Below are positions 1-5,655 of a stretch of 7,931 bases of DNA, one piece after another. A program made the translations under genes and the position numbers. The number at the start of each line of letters is the position of its first letter. The stretch's first letter is position 1. Source of the DNA: JBCBJZ01 sp038522635. Its GTDB lineage: Bacteria; Pseudomonadota; Alphaproteobacteria; Rhizobiales; Hyphomicrobiaceae. The DNA lies in assembly GCA_038522635.1 (NCBI GenBank), contig JBCBJZ010000159.1, positions 1 to 7,931 on the forward strand, given 5' to 3'. Below the pieces are notes generated by a model. The model saw only the letters and a list, made by a program, of their open reading frames with translations, was not told the DNA's origin and did not search any database.

Positions 1-1
1 C

Positions 2-1078
2 GCCATGTCGCGTTCGCCAACCGTCGAGACCATCGCGACGATGCGCGCCGCTGTGCGCGAGGTGCCGCGCATGGTGCAGACGGCAGCGGTGACGACGCCC
101 GCGACGCAACCGCGCGCCACAGCACCGCAGGCGGCATCACCCACCCTGAAGCCGCCTCCGGTTGAACGGGCAGGGCAACGCCCGGCAGCTGCTGCGCCGG
201 ACGCCCCGCCAGCAGCACCGGTCAATCGCCGGCTTGCCAAGTTTACGCTTCCCTTGGCGAAGGACCTCACCGTGCCGGCCGCCATGCGTCGCGGTGGTGA
301 TGCAGCGCGTGCGGCTACACCAGTCGATGCGATCGCACCGCCGATCGAACGCGCGCTGCAAACGGCAAGCGTGGTCAAGGTGCCGCCAGCCTCGCGGACT
401 GGGCGGGTGTCGCGTCCGCAAGCCACACGTCTGGACCGTCCTTCCGACATCGCGGTAAAAAGGACGCCGTCGCCACCGCCCTCATCGCGGGCGCTGCCAA
501 CGGCCGCGACCGTCAACGTGACGCCGCCCGTCCCGCCGCCGCCGTCAGATGTAGCGGCGCCGCGCCCGGTTCAGACTGCCTCCGCGCGGCCGCCGCAGCC
601 ACCGCCTGCTGCCGCGCCGTCGCCTGCGCCACGCGCGTTGGCACAGCCCGTTTTAGGGACGCCGTCACCGTCGGCGTTGCGCGTTGCGCCCCGACCGGTG
701 CCCGCGTTTCTCGCCTGCCGCCGCCAGGTTGAACGTCTCGCACGGGCGGCCACGGTTTGGTTCGACGTCAATTCCGTTGAGATCGATCGATCGCAAGCCG
801 CGCGGCTTGCCGCGTTCGCGAAAGAAGTGAAGGGCTGCGGCCGCTTTGAAGTGGAAGTCGCCGGCCATGCTGACCGCTCCGGCGCGGATGGGATCAATTT
901 CGCGCTGAGTTGGAAACGCGCGGAAGCTGTCGCTGCGCGGCTCGAAACGTTGGGCGTGCCGCGTGCTCGGTTGCGCGTCATCGGCCTTGGCGCGCGTCGG
1001 CCGGTGGAGACGGGCGGTCTGGCGAACGTGAAGGACTACTTGGTGATCAACCGGCGCGTGGAAATCTTGTTGCGCTAA
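2..1078 (+). CDS. OmpA-like peptidoglycan-binding domain protein with long Pro/Ala-rich linker, 5' partial
   Basis: The frame is open to the left edge, so the first visible Met (position 5) is probably internal and the true N-terminus, with any signal or anchor, lies outside the window. Numbering from that Met, residues 1-235 are low-complexity Pro/Ala/Arg-rich sequence without helices of membrane type, as in a flexible periplasmic spacer. Residues about 250-357 form an OmpA C-terminal-like domain: VWFDVNS, then GHAD with Asp290, then Arg305 in an LSWKRAEAV helix, and a terminal NRRVEILL strand. The Asp290-Arg305 spacing of 15 equals that of the meso-diaminopimelate-binding Asp271/Arg286 pair of E. 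coli OmpA, so peptidoglycan binding in the periplasm is likely. Cys238 and Cys278 could form a disulfide. It is followed after 60 nt by a small membrane protein gene. Domain assignment is firm; the specific role is unknown. Confidence 0.85.
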   Translation, partial: AMSRSPTVETIATMRAAVREVPRMVQTAAVTTPATQPRATAPQAASPTLKPPPVERAGQRPAAAAPDAPPAAPVNRRLAKFTLPLAKDLTVPAAMRRGGDAARAATPVDAIAPPIERALQTASVVKVPPASRTGRVSRPQATRLDRPSDIAVKRTPSPPPSSRALPTAATVNVTPPVPPPPSDVAAPRPVQTASARPPQPPPAAAPSPAPRALAQPVLGTPSPSALRVAPRPVPAFLACRRQVERLARAATVWFDVNSVEIDRSQAARLAAFAKEVKGCGRFEVEVAGHADRSGADGINFALSWKRAEAVAARLETLGVPRARLRVIGLGARRPVETGGLANVKDYLVINRRVEILLR

Positions 1079-1138
1079 AGGCGCGCGCACCTCTCGCACC
1101 ATAACAAGCATGACGGGGATGAAGGGAAACGCACCACG

Positions 1139-1441
1139 ATGACGATCGATAGCGAACGCTTGCTCAGTTTTTTCATCGAGCACCGCCTGGCCTTCGAAGT
1201 GGTGGTGCTGATCGCCGCGGCGATGGCTGTGGGTTTCTGGCTGGGACGCGTCTCCAAGCGGACCCATCATGCGGCCCTGGTGGAGACGATGGCCGAGCGC
1301 GAGCGCCATTGGCGTCGGCGCATGAAGCGCGCTGGTGGTGAAGCGGTCGCCGTCGCGAGCAATGCGGTGCGCGAGCAACGTTTCCTCAAGCGCCGTTTGA
1401 GCGTGGAACGCGAGCGCCGCCTAGGCGCGTCTGATTTCTAA
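1139..1441 (+). CDS. Small single-pass membrane protein of unknown function
   Basis: I do not recognise the family. The 100-residue product has a short polar N-terminus, one hydrophobic segment at about residues 19-37 (VVVLIAAAMAVGFWLG), and then a strongly basic, Arg-rich and probably helical tail (residues 38-95, with an ERERHWRRRMKR stretch). By the positive-inside rule the basic tail should be cytoplasmic and the N-terminus periplasmic. It lies 60 nt after the OmpA-like gene on the same strand and may be cotranscribed with it. The ribosome binding site is poor: GAAGGG at 1121-1126 lies 12 nt before the ATG. The two ATGs just upstream (1110 and 1119) are out of frame. The clear membrane segment and the lack of a better competing frame support a real gene, but with moderate confidence. 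Confidence 0.6.
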   Translation: MTIDSERLLSFFIEHRLAFEVVVLIAAAMAVGFWLGRVSKRTHHAALVETMAERERHWRRRMKRAGGEAVAVASNAVREQRFLKRRLSVERERRLGASDF

Positions 1442-1511
1442 ACGTGGGCCAGCGCGGCGTGAACACCATGCGGCACCTAACGGCGTTCACCACGGTACAC
1501 GATCGTAGCCC

Positions 1512-1526
1512 TCCGCGATGCGCGGA
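1512..1526 (+). terminator. Possible hairpin terminator after the small membrane protein gene
   Basis: A perfect 6-bp GC-rich stem (TCCGCG/CGCGGA) closes on a 3-nt loop about 70 nt after the stop codon at 1441. It is followed by CATGATTTAAAG, which holds only a short T-run, so an intrinsic terminator is possible but weak. Otherwise the 227-nt gap 1442-1668 shows no confident promoter, RNA gene or repeat. Confidence 0.25.
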
Positions 1527-1668
1527 CATGATTTAAAGCGATCAACCTTATGCGCCTGCCACGCCGTGCGCCCTGCCTCGACGAAACGTCAGCGACACCG
1601 TCCGCGCTGGTCCACTGCTCCTGACGATCAACACGAAGGCCGAACCAACCCCTTGAGGACTTGCCCCC

Positions 1669-2082
1669 ATGAACCTCACCCGGATCGTTTACTACAGCGA
1701 ACGCAACGCCTCGGTGTCCTTGGATGTCCGTCAGATCATCGCGACGTCGCACACCAACAACGCGCGCGACAACATCACCGGCTTCCTCCACTTCAACGGC
1801 TTCTATTTTATCCAGGTGCTGGAAGGCGGGCGGGCTGCGCTGAGCTCCTGCTATCACCGGATCGCCGCTGATCCACGCCACACAAACATCGTGTTGATCA
1901 CGGCTGAAGACGTGCGCGAGCGCCTGTTTTCAACCTGGGCCATGGGCCTCCACGAGGGGATGGACGAGCGCAGCCGCGAGATCTTCCTGCGCTACTTTGC
2001 GACCGACAAATTCGATCCCGAGACGGTCAGCTCCAGTTGTCTGCTCGACGCGTTGCAGGACGTTTCCAACGAACTGAAGTGA
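1669..2082 (+). CDS. Short BLUF-domain blue-light photoreceptor
   Basis: This 137-residue protein is a BLUF domain plus a short helical cap, the size of cyanobacterial Slr1694/PixD. BLUF proteins bind flavin in the cytoplasm and respond to blue light by rearranging hydrogen bonds around it. The photocycle and flavin-contact residues are present: Tyr8 (RIVYYS), Asn30 and Asn31 (SHTNNARDNITG), Gln49 in FIQVLEG, and the Trp90-x-Met92 pair (STWAM). The usual D-x-RH motif is also present (DPRH, residues 68-71). Residues about 95-137 form the C-terminal helices that carry signal or dimer contacts in short BLUFs. No output domain (EAL, GGDEF, cyclase) is fused, so it should signal through a partner. 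GAGGAC at 1655-1660, 8 nt before the ATG, supports the start. A 70-residue protein gene follows after 55 nt and is a candidate partner. Confidence 0.95.
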   Translation: MNLTRIVYYSERNASVSLDVRQIIATSHTNNARDNITGFLHFNGFYFIQVLEGGRAALSSCYHRIAADPRHTNIVLITAEDVRERLFSTWAMGLHEGMDERSREIFLRYFATDKFDPETVSSSCLLDALQDVSNELK

Positions 2083-2083
2083 G

Positions 2084-2097
2084 CCTGCCCGCGCAGG
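2084..2097 (+). other. Small hairpin directly after the BLUF gene
   Basis: CCTGC/GCAGG pairs around a 4-nt loop 1 nt after the BLUF stop codon and before the ribosome binding site of the next gene. It has no T-tract. It could stabilise the BLUF message end or modulate read-through, but a 5-bp stem of this kind is common in GC-rich DNA. Confidence 0.2.
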
Positions 2098-2137
2098 TCG
2101 AGGCCGCACGTTACGCGCGCGCCGACAGGAGGATGCC

Positions 2138-2350
2138 ATGCCAGGGCGGTTTTACGTTCATCGTCTGGGGAAAATCATCGATGAACTGGTCCTCGATGCC
2201 GGGCTGACGGTGGTCCTTACCGATGCCAACTCCGATGTGAACCTCGATGAGCATCGCGCCAACATCGAACAGTTGGCGCAGTCGCGAAACATCCTTGCGG
2301 AATTCGGCAGCGAAGGCGAACAAACCATCGTGCGCTTCCGTAAAGCGTAA
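2138..2350 (+). CDS. 70-residue hypothetical protein downstream of BLUF
   Basis: I do not recognise this family. The product is a small soluble protein without a signal peptide, membrane segment or cysteine, slightly acidic (11 Asp/Glu against 8 Arg/Lys). Predicted by eye it has a helix (about residues 10-20), a hydrophobic strand (LTVVLTDA, residues 23-30), a polar turn rich in Asp/Asn (29-37), a helix (38-55) and a final strand ending in Arg/Lys. The start is well supported by AGGAGG at 2127-2132, 5 nt before the ATG, the strongest ribosome binding site in the window. It lies 55 nt after the BLUF gene on the same strand and is probably cotranscribed, so a partner or downstream effector of the photoreceptor is a reasonable but unproven idea. 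The stop codon sits inside a 7-bp tandem repeat. Confidence 0.65.
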   Translation: MPGRFYVHRLGKIIDELVLDAGLTVVLTDANSDVNLDEHRANIEQLAQSRNILAEFGSEGEQTIVRFRKA

Positions 2351-2359
2351 AGCGTAAAG
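2339..2359 (+). repeat. Three perfect tandem copies of CGTAAAG across a stop codon
   Basis: The 7-bp unit CGTAAAG is repeated three times without mismatch. The TAA that ends the 70-residue protein (2348-2350) is formed within copy 2 when the frame runs through copy 1. Two or more copies keep the same C-terminus, while a single copy would let the frame run on. It could arise by replication slippage. Confidence 0.7.
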
Positions 2360-2361
2360 AC

Positions 2362-2416
2362 TTCGAGAGGCGAGTGCCTGAGCCTCAGCATGTGCCTGAG
2401 CCGGGTGCCTCTCGAA
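2362..2416. terminator. Hairpin between convergent genes, possible bidirectional terminator
   Basis: A perfect 10-bp inverted repeat (TTCGAGAGGC at 2362-2371, GCCTCTCGAA at 2407-2416) lies between the convergent stop codons at 2350 and 2431. The 35-nt loop contains an 11-bp direct repeat (GTGCCTGAGCC at 2374-2384 and 2392-2402). Location and symmetry fit a shared transcription end, but no T-tract follows on either strand. Confidence 0.45.
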
Positions 2417-2430
2417 CGGCCCCCTACGCT

Positions 2431-4068
2431 CTACACAGTCAGCACCATCCCATCGCGGCCCGGATCAGCGCCGCCGTCGGGCACACCGTCGACGATGCGG
2501 ATCGCATGCACACCTGCGAACGCGAAGTTTAAGGGATAGCGCCGCACCTCGTAGCCATCCTTGACGAGCGCCGCTTCGACGCTCCGGCGCACGCGGTTGG
2601 TGATTTCGATCACGTCTGACGTCACGCAAATGCGCGCCGCCGCCACCGACTCAGCCGCGCTCATCCCGAAATCGACCGCATTCAGAATGGCTTGTAACAC
2701 GCCCATGGTGATGTAGGTGCCGCCGGGCGCGCCCACCACGAAGAAGGGCTGGTCGTCTTTGAAGACGATGGTCGGGCACATCGCGCTAAAGCGCGCCTTG
2801 CCCGGCGCGAGCGATCCGGGCCGTCCAGGCCGCGGGTCGAAGACGCCCATGCAGCCATTGTACATGAAGCCCAAGCCCTCCGTGACGACGCCCGAGGGCA
2901 TGCCAAGCGAATGGGTGAGGCTGACACAGGCCCCGTGACGGTCAACCACGCTGACGTGGGTGGTGTCGCGGCTTTCGTCTTGGCCACTCTTGAGGCGTGC
3001 GACATGGGCCTTCTCACCCCGCTTGATGCGGGCGGCCGCTTCGGCTGCGTGTTCTTTCGACGTTAAACGGGCCAGCGGTACGTCGATGAAAGCGGGATCG
3101 CCAACATGGTTATCCTTGTCGATCGTGGCGATCTTCATGGCTTCGGCCACGGTGGCGATGTAGGCGGCCGAGTTATGGCCCATGGCGGTAAGATCGAAGT
3201 GCTCAAGGATGTTGAGCATCTCGATCAACATGACCCCGCCGCCGGGCGGGCGGTTGGTGGTGATGGTGTGCCCGCGGTAGGTGCCGGTGAGCGGTTCGCT
3301 TGATCGCGTTGTGACGTCGGCGAGATCGCGCGCGGTCAGCAGCGCGTCATGGGCGGCCATATCGCGCGCGATGTCCTGCGCGATGGCGCCGGTATAGAAA
3401 TCGTCCACGCCCGCTTCAACGATGCGCTCGTAAGTGCCGCCCATGGCAGGGTTGCGCAGGATGTCACCGGGCGTGGGCAGGCTGCCGTCCGGTTTGATGT
3501 AAATTTTTGCGGTGGCCGGGATACGGCGTGCGTGTTCGCTATGCGCGATACGCCCCTTCGTGTTGGTCTCGTTCAGATAGGCTGACACATGGGGGCGGAC
3601 CATGAACCCCTCATGGCAGTAGGCAATCGCGGGCGGCATCAGGCTCGCAAGCGTCCGTGTGCCGTGGCGGGTCAGGCAATCGTCGAGCGCGCGTAGCGTC
3701 ATCGGTGTGGTGATCGACTGGTAGCCGATCTCGTTGATGTGGTCGCGCAAGACGAAGCCGAAACCATCCTCCGTCTCGCCGACGATCAAGTGTTCCCACA
3801 TGCCAGGGGTGACAGCCTGGGGCGCGCGTCCGTGAAAATCGATGAAGGTGTGCGTGGGCGCGCCCGCGTTCGCGGTGCCGGCTGGCATGTAGATATGGCA
3901 GCAGCCAAAGCCCGCGATGCCGCACATGAAGGGGTCCACGGCCGTTTGCACCAGGGCGGCTGCAACGGCAGCATCCACCGCGTTGCCACCGCTCGCCAGC
4001 ACATCCGCCCCCGCTTCAACCGCCTCCGGTTGGGCTGCGCTCACCATGCCTTGTGTCATGGTCGTCAT
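2431..4068 (-). CDS. Gamma-glutamyltransferase-family Ntn hydrolase with divergent substrate pocket
   Basis: The 545-residue product has the full GGT architecture: an N-terminal large-subunit region (GMVSAAQPEAVEAG, then SGGNAVDAAVAAAL) and a small-subunit region starting at the nucleophile Thr369 in the DTTHVSVVD motif, where self-cleavage would occur. The oxyanion GG of APGG is at 449-450. By alignment to E. coli GGT from memory, several glutamate-holding residues differ: Arg114 is His (FHGRAP), Asn411 is Gly, Gln430 is Cys, Asp433 is Val, and Ser463 is Ala. True glutathione activity is therefore doubtful; another amide substrate is likely, as in the related oxamate amidohydrolase HpxW. The start at 4068 is chosen because AAGGAG (4076-4081) lies 7 nt upstream. 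The frame also opens at 4143, but without a ribosome binding site. No signal peptide is seen, so the enzyme is probably cytoplasmic. It is divergent from the aldo/keto reductase gene. Confidence 0.9.
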   Translation of the reverse strand: MTTMTQGMVSAAQPEAVEAGADVLASGGNAVDAAVAAALVQTAVDPFMCGIAGFGCCHIYMPAGTANAGAPTHTFIDFHGRAPQAVTPGMWEHLIVGETEDGFGFVLRDHINEIGYQSITTPMTLRALDDCLTRHGTRTLASLMPPAIAYCHEGFMVRPHVSAYLNETNTKGRIAHSEHARRIPATAKIYIKPDGSLPTPGDILRNPAMGGTYERIVEAGVDDFYTGAIAQDIARDMAAHDALLTARDLADVTTRSSEPLTGTYRGHTITTNRPPGGGVMLIEMLNILEHFDLTAMGHNSAAYIATVAEAMKIATIDKDNHVGDPAFIDVPLARLTSKEHAAEAAARIKRGEKAHVARLKSGQDESRDTTHVSVVDRHGACVSLTHSLGMPSGVVTEGLGFMYNGCMGVFDPRPGRPGSLAPGKARFSAMCPTIVFKDDQPFFVVGAPGGTYITMGVLQAILNAVDFGMSAAESVAAARICVTSDVIEITNRVRRSVEAALVKDGYEVRRYPLNFAFAGVHAIRIVDGVPDGGADPGRDGMVLTV

Positions 4069-4278
4069 GATCGAACTCCTTCTGCGTTGCCGAGCGGCGT
4101 CCACCGCAGGCGCTTGCGCTTCGCGGTCGATCATGGTGCACAAAGGCGGATGTGGCCAGCGGTGGTCGGGATGCGGCGGTCGGTGTGATGTGGAGGCGGC
4201 GCGGCCAGCCGCTGCCAGGGCGAGGCACTAACAGGGCGAGCCGCTGCCAGGCCAGGCACTGACGGGGCGAGGGCGGAC
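4069..4278. promoter_or_regulatory. Divergent intergenic region between GGT-like and aldo/keto reductase genes
   Basis: This 210-nt stretch must hold promoters for both the minus-strand hydrolase and the plus-strand reductase operon, unless the hydrolase starts upstream at 4143. I see no convincing -35/-10 pair. Its distinctive content is the tandem repeat on the reductase side and the two ribosome binding sites: AAGGAG for the hydrolase (4076-4081, minus strand) and GAGGG for the reductase (4269-4273). Confidence 0.4.
4207..4269. repeat. Two imperfect tandem units of about 32 bp upstream of the aldo/keto reductase
   Basis: Unit 1 (4207-4238) and unit 2 (4239-4269) both begin AGCCGCTGCCAGG and share AGGCACT, then AC and GGGCGAG. 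They differ by a 1-nt deletion near the centre (GGCG against GCC before AGGCACT) and two A/G substitutions. The array ends within the reductase ribosome binding site, 9 nt before its start codon. Confidence 0.75.
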
Positions 4279-5130
4279 ATGATCACGTTTGGAGCGCACC
4301 AAGTCGAACGCCTTGGCATGGGCACGTGGGGCATGGGCGAGCGTGCCGACGCGTTCGCGCAGGAAGTGCACGCGCTGCAGGCCGGGCTCGACCAGGGGCT
4401 CACGCTGATTGACACCGCAGAAATGTACGGCGACGGCGGTGCCGAAGAAGTGGTAGGCGCAGCGATCGCGGGACGTCGTGAGGCGTGCGTGATCGTCTCG
4501 AAGGTTTATCCGCACAACGCGGGGCGGCGCGAGGCCATCGCGGCTTGCGAGCGCTCGCTGGCGCGGCTCAAGGTCGAGCACATCGACGTCTACCTACTGC
4601 ATTGGCGCGGGCGCGTTGCGTTGACGGAAACCGTGGAAGCGTTCGAAACGCTGAAGCGTGACGGCAAGATCGGCCATTGGGGCGTCAGCAATTTCGATGT
4701 CGACGACATGGATGAGTTGGGCGCATGGGTCCAGCCGTCTGAACCATCTGGCCTCGGCGCCAGCCCCGTCTGCGCGACGAACCAGGTGCTCTATCACCTT
4801 GGCTCCCGCGGCATCGAGTGGGACCTGCTTCCGCAAATGCACAAGAGCGGCATGCCGGTGATGGCCTATTCCCCGCTCGGCCAGCGTGCGATCCTTGGTG
4901 CGCCCGTATTGAACGAGATCGCCAGGGCACGCAGCGTTATGCCGGCCGCGATCGCGCTCGCGTGGGTGCTTCGTGAGCAGGGCATCATCGCCATTCCGAA
5001 GGCGGTATCGCTGGAGCACATCGAAGCCAACATGCAAGCGCTCAACCTCTCACTGTCAGCAGACGAGATGGCGATGCTTGATGCGGCCTTCCCACCGCCT
5101 CAACGCAAGATGCCTTTGGAGATCATCTGA
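4279..5130 (+). CDS. yeaE: YeaE-type aldo/keto reductase (probable methylglyoxal reductase)
   Basis: The 283-residue protein is a soluble NADPH-dependent aldo/keto reductase that should reduce small aldehydes to alcohols. The catalytic tetrad is complete: Asp45 and Tyr50 (LIDTAEMYG), Lys75 (VSKVYP) and His108 (YLLHW). Cofactor-binding motifs follow: Ser137-Asn138 (GVSNF), Gln169 (CATNQVLYHLGSRGIE), YSPL at 197-200 and IPK at 239-241. The sequence matches E. coli YeaE, a methylglyoxal reductase of 284 residues, almost end to end, including DTAEMY and NQVLYHLGSRGIE, so the family assignment is strong while the in vivo substrate is inferred. GAGGG at 4269-4273 lies 5 nt before the ATG. The acetyltransferase gene begins 2 nt after its stop, so the pair is one operon. 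No residue of the active site is missing. Confidence 0.93.
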   Translation: MITFGAHQVERLGMGTWGMGERADAFAQEVHALQAGLDQGLTLIDTAEMYGDGGAEEVVGAAIAGRREACVIVSKVYPHNAGRREAIAACERSLARLKVEHIDVYLLHWRGRVALTETVEAFETLKRDGKIGHWGVSNFDVDDMDELGAWVQPSEPSGLGASPVCATNQVLYHLGSRGIEWDLLPQMHKSGMPVMAYSPLGQRAILGAPVLNEIARARSVMPAAIALAWVLREQGIIAIPKAVSLEHIEANMQALNLSLSADEMAMLDAAFPPPQRKMPLEII

Positions 5131-5132
5131 CG

Positions 5133-5573
5133 ATGCGGCTTGCCGATGAACATGACCTTGAGGCCATCACGGCCCTGCAGCATGCAGCCTACGCCGCCAA
5201 TCGCGATGTTCTGGGGCTCGAGCCGCTACCACTCCTGGCTGACTACGACGAGATCATGGAGACCCACGAAGTCTGGCTGATCGAGCACGAGGCGGCGGTG
5301 ATCGGTGTGCTGATTCTGGAACCGCGCGCGCAGGACATGCTGATCTGGTCAATCGCGACGGCGCCTGACGCGCAACGGCGGGGCATCGGCAAGTTGATGC
5401 TGGATGCGGCCGAGATGCGGGCGCAGCAATTCGGCTTGCGGACCATGCGGCTTTACACCGGCGCACCGCTCAAACAGCAGATCGCCTGGTATGAAGCCAA
5501 CGGCTATCAGTTCGAGCGCGAGGAAGCGCTGACGGACCGTACGCTGGTGCACTTTGTGAAGCCGTTGGGTTGA
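5133..5573 (+). CDS. GNAT-family N-acetyltransferase
   Basis: The 146-residue protein has the single GNAT fold, which transfers an acetyl group from acetyl-CoA to an amine. The acetyl-CoA pyrophosphate loop is clear in motif A: SIATAPDAQRRGIGKLML, with Q81-R-R-G-I-G86 at residues 81-86. The family's C-terminal WYEANGY element (119-125) supplies a Tyr120 at the position often acting as general acid. The substrate cannot be read from sequence; GNATs act on small amines, antibiotics, peptides or proteins. Its ATG lies 2 nt after the aldo/keto reductase stop, and its likely ribosome binding site (GGAG at 5118-5121) lies inside that gene, so translation is probably coupled. No signal peptide is seen, so it acts in the cytoplasm. 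Confidence 0.92.
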   Translation: MRLADEHDLEAITALQHAAYAANRDVLGLEPLPLLADYDEIMETHEVWLIEHEAAVIGVLILEPRAQDMLIWSIATAPDAQRRGIGKLMLDAAEMRAQQFGLRTMRLYTGAPLKQQIAWYEANGYQFEREEALTDRTLVHFVKPLG

Positions 5574-5620
5574 GGGCCGCGCGCGCGTTTGCCCCCCTTC
5601 GTGCTACGCACCCGCCCCAA

Positions 5621-5642
5621 GGCCGCGACCTGGCCGCCACCT
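5621..5642 (+). repeat. Two 11-bp tandem units abutting the hyi ribosome binding site
   Basis: GGCCGCGACCT (5621-5631) is followed directly by GGCCGCCACCT (5632-5642), one mismatch apart. The ribosome binding site GGAG of hyi (5643-5646) starts at the next base. It lies in the 82-nt gap between the acetyltransferase and hyi, which also has a GC-alternating run near 5580 but no clear promoter or terminator. Confidence 0.5.
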
Positions 5643-5655
5643 GGAGATCACGCCG

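Noticed and set aside
665..1378. Minus-strand 237-codon open frame opposite the OmpA-like and small membrane protein genes
   Set aside because: It spans two plus-strand genes and their gap, has no recognisable domain and His/Arg-rich composition typical of antisense frames in GC-rich DNA.
1550..1624. 24-codon reading frame upstream of the BLUF gene as a leader peptide
   Set aside because: It has no ribosome binding site, and a frame this short is expected by chance in GC-rich DNA.
2158..2391. Minus-strand 77-codon frame opposite the 70-residue protein
   Set aside because: It overlaps the plus-strand frame, which has a perfect AGGAGG site; the minus frame has no comparable site and would run antisense from the hairpin region.
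4069..4143. N-terminal extension of the GGT-like protein to the Met at 4143
   Set aside because: The 25 extra residues have no ribosome binding site and no family match, whereas the Met at 4068 has AAGGAG at a 7-nt distance and fits the usual domain start. It remains possible.
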